Shown here one piece after another: positions 1-5,479 of a stretch of 5,479 nt of DNA (position 1 is the first letter of the stretch; every line of letters begins with the position of its first letter). Source of the DNA: Propionibacteriaceae bacterium UBA4569. GTDB lineage: Bacteria > Actinomycetota > Actinomycetes > Propionibacteriales > Propionibacteriaceae. The stretch lies in assembly GCA_002387005.1 (NCBI GenBank), contig DGKN01000225.1:4123-9601 (forward strand), given 5' to 3'. The notes below the pieces were generated by a model. That model saw nothing but the letters and a program-made list of their open reading frames with translations, searched no databases and had not been told where the DNA came from. The position numbers and the translations under genes are program-made.

Positions 1-1124
1 AAGCGTGTCTTCGTACGTGGCGAGGGGGTCCACGTCTGGGACGCCGACGGCAATCGCTACACCGACTTGCTGTCCGGTCTGGCCGTCAACGCACTCGGCC
101 ACGCCCACCCCGCCGTCCTGTCTGCCATCACGTCCCAGCTCGCCACCCTGGGCCACGTCTCCAACTTCTTCGCGACGCCCGCCCAGGTGGCCCTGGCCGA
201 GGAACTCGCAGCCATCGCCACCACCAACGCGCCCGGCACACCGGCCAAGGTCTTCTTCACCAACTCCGGCACCGAGGCGAACGAGGCCGCCTTCAAGGCC
301 ACCCGCCTGACCGGGCGCACGAAGATCATCGCCCTGGAGGGTTCCTTCCACGGTCGGACGATGGGTGCGCTGGCCATCACCTCCAACCCGAAGTACCGCG
401 AGCCCTTCGAACCGCTGCCCGGGGACGTCACCTTCGTCCCCTTCGGTGACCTCGGGGCACTGCGCGCCGCCGTGGATGACCAGACGGCAGCAGTGGTCGT
501 CGAGACCGTGCAGGGTGAGAACGGTGTCGTCCCACTCCCGGACGGCTATCTGGCCGCCGCCCGCGAACTGAGTTCCGCGCACGGCGCGCTGCTGTGGATC
601 GACGAGGTGCAGACCGGCATGGGCCGCTGCGGCGCCTGGCTCGCGCACCTTCCCTCCGGCATCACCGCTGACCTGGTGACCATCGCCAAGGGACTTGGCA
701 ACGGCTTCCCGATCGGTGCCTGCGTGGCGACCGGCCCTGCCGCCGAGCTGTTGCAGCCCGGCAGCCACGGCTCCACCTTTGGCGGCAACCCCGTTGCAGC
801 CATCGCCGGGCTGGCGGTGATCGGGGTGATCAAGCGCGACGGCCTGCTCGAGCACGTGAACGAGATGGGGGCCTACCTCACCGAGGTGGTGCAGGCGCTG
901 GGGCACCCAGCCATCGACCACGTCCGTGGGCAGGGGCTGTTGCGCGGCATCGTCCTGGCTGACGACCGGGCAGCTGCGGTCGCCGATGCCGTGCTGGATG
1001 CGGGCTTCATCGTCAACGCCCCACGGCCGAATGTGCTGCGCGTCGCCCCGCCCTTGGTCGTCCAGCCCGAGCACCTGGATGCCCTGGTCGCGGCCCTGCC
1101 CGCCGCCCTGGACGGGGCCCGGCC

Positions 1125-1128
<4 letters not shown>
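1..1128 (+). CDS. argD: Acetylornithine aminotransferase ArgD, 5'-truncated by the window edge
   Basis: PLP-dependent class III aminotransferase of arginine synthesis. It interconverts N-acetylglutamate 5-semialdehyde and N-acetylornithine with glutamate/2-oxoglutarate, in the cytoplasm. The frame is open from base 1 (K-R-V-F-V-R-G-E-G), and 375 residues are visible. The family usually has about 390-400, so roughly 20-30 N-terminal residues lie outside; the TTG at 67 is internal, not the start. Counting codons from base 1, the visible motifs are GTEANEAA (90-97), GSFHGRT (114-120), DEVQTGMGR (201-209, with the Asp that contacts the pyridine nitrogen), IAKGLGNG with the Schiff-base Lys at codon 230, and HGSTFGGNP (256-264, phosphate-contacting Thr). 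The sequence alone could fit a related ornithine or succinylornithine aminotransferase, but direct coupling to argR and argH makes ArgD the best call. The TGA overlaps the argR GTG by four bases. The operon promoter and any ARG box must lie upstream of the window. Confidence 0.95.
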
Positions 1129-3079
<1,951 letters not shown>

Positions 3080-3084
3080 TTTCC

Positions 3085-3112
3085 TGGTCATCACCCGGCC
3101 CACCACTATGGT
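3085..3112 (+). promoter_or_regulatory. Candidate tyrS promoter giving a leaderless transcript
   Basis: TATGGT at 3107-3112 fits the actinobacterial -10 pattern TAnnnT. A weak -35-like TGGTCA lies at 3085-3090, 16 bases upstream. The hexamer ends 7 bases before the GTG at 3120, the distance at which transcription usually starts. Transcription would therefore begin at the start codon, giving a leaderless mRNA. This explains why no Shine-Dalgarno is visible before either GTG 3120 or the alternative ATG 3108. Leaderless GTG/ATG transcripts are common in Actinobacteria (established); the assignment here is inference from spacing. Confidence 0.45.
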
Positions 3113-3123
3113 GGGCCGGGTGA
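3091..3123 (+). terminator. Perfect 14-bp stem-loop between argH and tyrS, overlapping the tyrS start
   Basis: TCACCCGGCCCACC (3091-3104) pairs without mismatch with GGTGGGCCGGGTGA (3110-3123) around the loop ACTAT. It starts 11 bases after the argH stop, so in the arg mRNA it would form a very stable hairpin. No T-run follows, so it is not a classical intrinsic terminator; GC-rich hairpins lacking a U-tract are nevertheless common after actinobacterial genes. The right arm contains the preferred GTG start of tyrS (3120-3122), so the structure would also hide that start in any readthrough transcript. An operator role for the palindrome is possible. The stem is seen directly; its function is inferred. 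Confidence 0.55.
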
Positions 3124-4385
3124 ATGCTGTCCTGGACGAACTGAAGTGGCGGGGGCTGGTCTACCAGACCACCGACGAGCAGGCCCTCGCGGCCCATCTC
3201 GACGAGGGTCCGATCACCGGCTATGTGGGCTTCGACCCCAGTGCCCCCAGCATCCACTTCGGCAACCTGGTGCAGTTGATGGTTTGGCGCCACCTGCAGC
3301 GCGCCGGCCACAAGCCGCTGCTGCTGGTGGGCGGCGCCACCGGCCTGATCGGTGACCCGCGCATGTCCAGCGAGCGCAACCTCAACCCGCGCGATGTCGT
3401 CGAGGGCTGGGTCGAGCGGATCCGCGGCCAGGTGTCGAAGTTCGTGGACTTCGCCGGCCCCAACGGCGCCGAGGTGGTGAACAACTACGACTGGACGAAA
3501 GACCTGTCCACCCTGGACTTCCTGCGCGACGTGGGCAAGCACTTCTCGGTGAACCGCATGCTGGCCCGCGATGTGGTGGCCACCCGGCTGGATTCCGGCA
3601 TCTCCTACACCGAATTCAGCTACATCCTGTTGCAGTCCTTGGACTACCGGGAGCTGTACCGGACGAAGAACTGCACCCTGCAGACCGGGGCCTCCGACCA
3701 GTGGGGCAACATCTCCTCCGGTGTGGAGTTGATCCGTCGTTCGGACGGTGGCAAGGCGCACGGCTTGTGCACGCCGCTGTTGACCAAGGCAGACGGGACC
3801 AAGTTCGGCAAGACGGAGTCGGGGACGGTGTGGCTCGACCCGCAGATGACCTCGCCATACGCCTTTCACCAGTTCTTCCTGAACGCGGAGGACGCGAAGG
3901 TCATCGACTACCTCAAGGTCTTCAGCGAGCGATCCCACGACGAGATTGACGAGCTGGAACGGCTGACGCAGGCCGAGCCGCACAAGCGCGCCGCCCAGAA
4001 GGCGCTGGCTGACGACATCACCGACCTGGTGCACTCGGTCGCCGAGCGAGAGGCAGCCGTCGCCGCAGCCCAGGCACTGTTCGGCAGGGGAGAGCTGTCC
4101 GAGCTCCCGCCGCAGACCTTGGACGCGGTGATGAAGGAGGTCGGTGTCGTGGAACTGCCCGACGCCGAGCTGCCGACGGTGGCTGACGCGCTGGCCCTGT
4201 CCGCAGTGGTGGCCTCGAAGTCGGCGGCTCGTCGCGCGATCGCGGAGGGGGGCGCGTACCTGAACAACGAGAAGGTGACCGACCCCGAACAGCGGCTCCG
4301 CGACGAGGACCTTCTGGCCGGCCGCTATGCGCTGCTGCGGCGCGGACGCAAGACCGTGGGCGCCATCAGCCGCCCCATCGGCTGA
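3120..4385 (+). CDS. tyrS: Tyrosyl-tRNA synthetase TyrS
   Basis: Class I aminoacyl-tRNA synthetase that activates tyrosine with ATP and charges tRNA-Tyr in the cytoplasm, normally as a homodimer. From GTG 3120 it has 421 residues, the usual length, beginning V-N-A-V-L-D-E-L-K-W-R-G-L like other actinobacterial TyrS. The Rossmann domain carries the tyrosine-pocket motif YVGFDPSAP, then HFGN at 46-49 in place of HIGH, GGATGLIGDP, and SDQWGN at 192-197. The KMSKS-type loop is KFGKT at 228-232. The C-terminal S4 RNA-binding domain starts near residue 360 (ASKSAARRAIAEGGAYLNN) and ends the protein. ATG 3108 would add four residues (M-V-G-R) and is a possible start. The frame stays open upstream to about 2946, but that lies inside argH and is not credible. 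The 40-base gap after argH leaves no room for a T-box leader. The gene is followed by the rrn promoter region; both serve translation, but the rrn candidates have their own promoters. Confidence 0.95.
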   Translation: MNAVLDELKWRGLVYQTTDEQALAAHLDEGPITGYVGFDPSAPSIHFGNLVQLMVWRHLQRAGHKPLLLVGGATGLIGDPRMSSERNLNPRDVVEGWVERIRGQVSKFVDFAGPNGAEVVNNYDWTKDLSTLDFLRDVGKHFSVNRMLARDVVATRLDSGISYTEFSYILLQSLDYRELYRTKNCTLQTGASDQWGNISSGVELIRRSDGGKAHGLCTPLLTKADGTKFGKTESGTVWLDPQMTSPYAFHQFFLNAEDAKVIDYLKVFSERSHDEIDELERLTQAEPHKRAAQKALADDITDLVHSVAEREAAVAAAQALFGRGELSELPPQTLDAVMKEVGVVELPDAELPTVADALALSAVVASKSAARRAIAEGGAYLNNEKVTDPEQRLRDEDLLAGRYALLRRGRKTVGAISRPIG

Positions 4386-4434
4386 CGTCAGGTCCCAGGC
4401 AGCCAAGCGGGCTGTAACTGGCAACGACAAGCAA

Positions 4435-4466
4435 CGTCGACGTGTGACACAGATCACACGTCGACG
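4435..4466. repeat. Perfect 13-bp palindrome with TGTGA-N6-TCACA core (CRP-type operator or tyrS terminator)
   Basis: CGTCGACGTGTGA (4435-4447) and TCACACGTCGACG (4454-4466) are exact inverted copies around CACAGA. The core at 4443-4458 matches the half-site spacing bound by CRP-family regulators, including mycobacterial CRP and corynebacterial GlxR (TGTGA-N6-TCACA). It ends two bases before the -35 candidate at 4469. It could also be a bidirectional terminator for tyrS, whose stop is 50 bases upstream; no T-run follows. The arms extend beyond a CRP half-site on both sides, which favours a structural role at least in part. Confidence 0.55.
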
Positions 4467-4468
4467 AC

Positions 4469-4497
4469 TTGCCTCCAGGCCCGGCGCGCACTAATGT
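4469..4497 (+). promoter_or_regulatory. Candidate distal rrn promoter P1
   Basis: TTGCCT (4469-4474) and TAATGT (4492-4497) are separated by 17 bases, matching the sigma70/SigA layout, with a predicted start near 4504. The leader to 16S would be about 555 bases. The palindrome at 4435-4466 abuts it, with its centre near -53. The -35 matches consensus less well than that of the proximal candidate. Confidence 0.4.
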
Positions 4498-4519
4498 AGC
4501 CCAAGCCTCATCGGAGAGA

Positions 4520-4560
4520 CGGACGAATCGGAGCCTGGCTCCGGGTCGGACGAACCGAAG
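4520..4560 (+). repeat. Short direct repeat flanking a small hairpin
   Basis: CGGACGAATCGGAG (4520-4533) recurs as CGGACGAACCGAAG (4547-4560), 12 of 14 bases identical, 27 bases apart. Between and overlapping them, CGGAG (4529-4533) can pair with CTCCG (4539-4543) around CCTGG. The block lies just downstream of the predicted P1 start, so it would form the first part of a P1 transcript. No function is recognised. Confidence 0.4.
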
Positions 4561-4666
4561 GCAAACCAACCACCTTCTCCCTCGCGGGTCGGGTGTGCGT
4601 TCAATGAGAACCCACCTGGATCGCAAGGTTGATTCGTGCGCGGATGAGAAAGCCAAAAACGTCGAT

Positions 4667-4695
4667 TTGACGAAAGCGGCTGGATCAAGCAAGAT
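4667..4695 (+). promoter_or_regulatory. Candidate rrn promoter P2
   Basis: TTGACG (4667-4672) and CAAGAT (4690-4695) are 17 bases apart. The -35 is near consensus. The -10 has C instead of the strongly conserved first T, so it may be weak or degenerate. The AT-rich stretch GCCAAAAACG lies just upstream. Its layout parallels the proximal promoter 115 bases downstream. Confidence 0.35.
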
Positions 4696-4727
4696 TGTCT
4701 CTCGTTGCTACGGCAGCGAAACGGAAA

Positions 4728-4756
4728 GAATTGCCCTTCAAAAGGCCATTCAATTC
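4728..4756. repeat. Nested inverted repeat upstream of P3
   Basis: GAATTG (4728-4733) and CAATTC (4751-4756) are exact inverted copies. Inside them CCTT (4735-4738) faces AAGG (4742-4745) around CAA. The block lies about 60-90 bases upstream of the predicted P3 start, where UP elements or activator sites can occur. It is short enough to be chance. Confidence 0.25.
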
Positions 4757-4781
4757 CACGGAAAATCGCAGGAACGCGAGT

Positions 4782-4810
4782 TTGACAGCGGGAAAGCGAT
4801 GACCTAAGAT
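4782..4810 (+). promoter_or_regulatory. Main rrn promoter P3
   Basis: TTGACA (4782-4787) is an exact -35 consensus. TAAGAT (4805-4810) is a good -10, with the optimal 17-base spacer. The predicted start is near 4817, giving a leader of about 245 bases before 16S. This is the best promoter in the window and the expected driver of the rRNA operon. The region upstream is AT-rich with short A-tracts, consistent with an UP-like element (inference). Confidence 0.75.
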
Positions 4811-4867
4811 TAATCGAGTTGCCCCAAGCGGAGCCCGAGAGGGTGAGGCGCGGGATGCACCCGAAAC

Positions 4868-4893
4868 TTGAGAACTCAACAGCGTGCTTAAAG
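4868..4893 (+). promoter_or_regulatory. Actinobacterial rRNA leader element (TTGAGAACTCAA, boxA-like)
   Basis: The 12-base palindrome TTGAGAACTCAA (4868-4879) is followed by CAGCGTGCTTAAAG. Very similar sequence occurs in the leaders of actinobacterial 16S genes (recalled, not searched), where Nus-dependent antitermination signals and processing sites lie. TGCTTAAAG at 4885-4893 is the nearest boxA-like string. This placement between promoter and 16S supports the rrn leader call; the exact boxA boundaries are uncertain. Confidence 0.5.
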
Positions 4894-4900
4894 TCAATGC

Positions 4901-4926
4901 CAATCACACATCTTTTGATGTGTTTG
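4901..4926 (+). repeat. rRNA leader hairpin 1 (UUUU loop)
   Basis: ACACATC (4906-4912) pairs exactly with GATGTGT (4917-4923) around TTTT. CAA (4901-4903) can extend the stem with TTG (4924-4926) past a two-base bulge. It follows the boxA-like element, a position where boxB/boxC-like leader hairpins are found in related bacteria. Confidence 0.5.
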
Positions 4927-4936
4927 AATCCTGTCG

Positions 4937-4954
4937 CCTGGTCTTTTGGCCGGG
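4937..4954 (+). repeat. rRNA leader hairpin 2 (UUUU loop)
   Basis: CCTGGTC (4937-4943) pairs in RNA with GGCCGGG (4948-4954), two of the seven pairs being G-U, around TTTT. It lies 10 bases after hairpin 1 and has the same loop. Confidence 0.45.
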
Positions 4955-4982
4955 TTTGGGTTCCTTTGAGATGAAGATTATT

Positions 4983-5000
4983 GAGACCAGTTTTGGTTTC
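4983..5000 (+). repeat. rRNA leader hairpin 3 (U-rich loop)
   Basis: GAGACC (4983-4988) pairs with GGTTTC (4995-5000), including one G-U pair, around AGTTTT. It is the weakest of the three. A further small stem, CGAACC (5033-5038) with GGTTTG (5045-5050), lies just before 16S. These bases could instead pair with the 16S-23S spacer to form the RNase III processing stem, which is outside the window. Confidence 0.35.
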
Positions 5001-5060
5001 TTGGTTGGGATTCTTGCTTGAAGTGACGATGTCGAACCTTTCGGGGTTTGTGTCGATATT

Positions 5061-5479
<419 letters not shown>

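Larger units (their letters stand above)
4386..5060 (+). other. Non-coding rrn upstream region (promoters and leader)
   Basis: About 675 bases between the tyrS stop and 16S rRNA with no credible protein gene. The base composition drifts from GC-rich near tyrS to clearly more AT-rich from about 4600 onward. It holds a weak 5-bp hairpin just after tyrS (CAGCC 4400-4404 with GGCTG 4410-4414), a strong palindrome, a direct-repeat pair, three promoter candidates and a structured rRNA leader, each listed separately. Two open frames crossing it, 4469-4807 (+) and 4491-5066 (-), run through the promoters and show no recognisable protein features. Confidence 0.8.

Noticed and set aside
3080..3119. Possible T-box riboswitch before tyrS
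   Set aside because: Only 40 bases separate argH from the tyrS start, far too short for a T-box, and no T-box consensus is present.
4469..4807. 112-residue open frame on the + strand from a TTG
   Set aside because: Crosses candidate rrn promoters P1, P2 and P3, changes composition midway, has no ribosome site and no recognisable protein features.
4386..5060. Mobile element, tRNA gene or CRISPR array in the long intergenic region
   Set aside because: No transposase frame, terminal repeats, cloverleaf or regularly spaced repeats were seen; the content fits an rrn promoter and leader.

Overview
The window looks like a high-GC actinobacterial chromosome. The 16S rRNA fragment at the right end resembles Propionibacteriaceae over most of its length (inference from recalled sequences; no search was run). 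It holds the end of an arginine-biosynthesis operon, a tyrosyl-tRNA synthetase gene, and the promoter and leader region of an rRNA operon with the first ~420 bases of 16S rRNA. All genes are on the + strand.

Left part (1-3079): argD (acetylornithine aminotransferase, 5' end outside the window), argR (arginine repressor) and argH (argininosuccinate lyase). Each junction is a 4-base stop/start overlap (GTGA, then ATGA), so the three are almost certainly one translationally coupled transcript. argF and argG, which sit between these genes in the Mycobacterium/Corynebacterium cluster argCJBDFRGH, are absent from these positions. ArgD and ArgH act at an early and the last step of arginine synthesis, and ArgR closes the feedback loop.

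Middle (3080-4385): a 40-base gap holds a perfect 14-bp stem with a 5-base loop, then tyrS. A TATGGT -10-like hexamer lies 7 bases before the preferred GTG start, which itself lies in the right arm of the stem. This suggests a leaderless tyrS transcript together with a barrier against argH readthrough.

Right part (4386-5479): about 675 bases without a credible protein gene, visibly less GC-rich than the genes from about 4600 on. It contains a perfect 13-bp palindrome with a TGTGA-N6-TCACA core, three sigma70-type promoter candidates that all have 17-base spacers (the last, TTGACA/TAAGAT, is near consensus), a TTGAGAACTCAA leader element, and several small hairpins, three of them with U-rich loops. 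16S rRNA begins near 5061 and runs off the end.

I see no new multi-gene system. The observations most worth checking are the tyrS start/hairpin overlap, the CRP-type palindrome beside the distal rrn promoter, and a stretch at the end of the 16S fragment that reads more like Proteobacteria than Actinobacteria.
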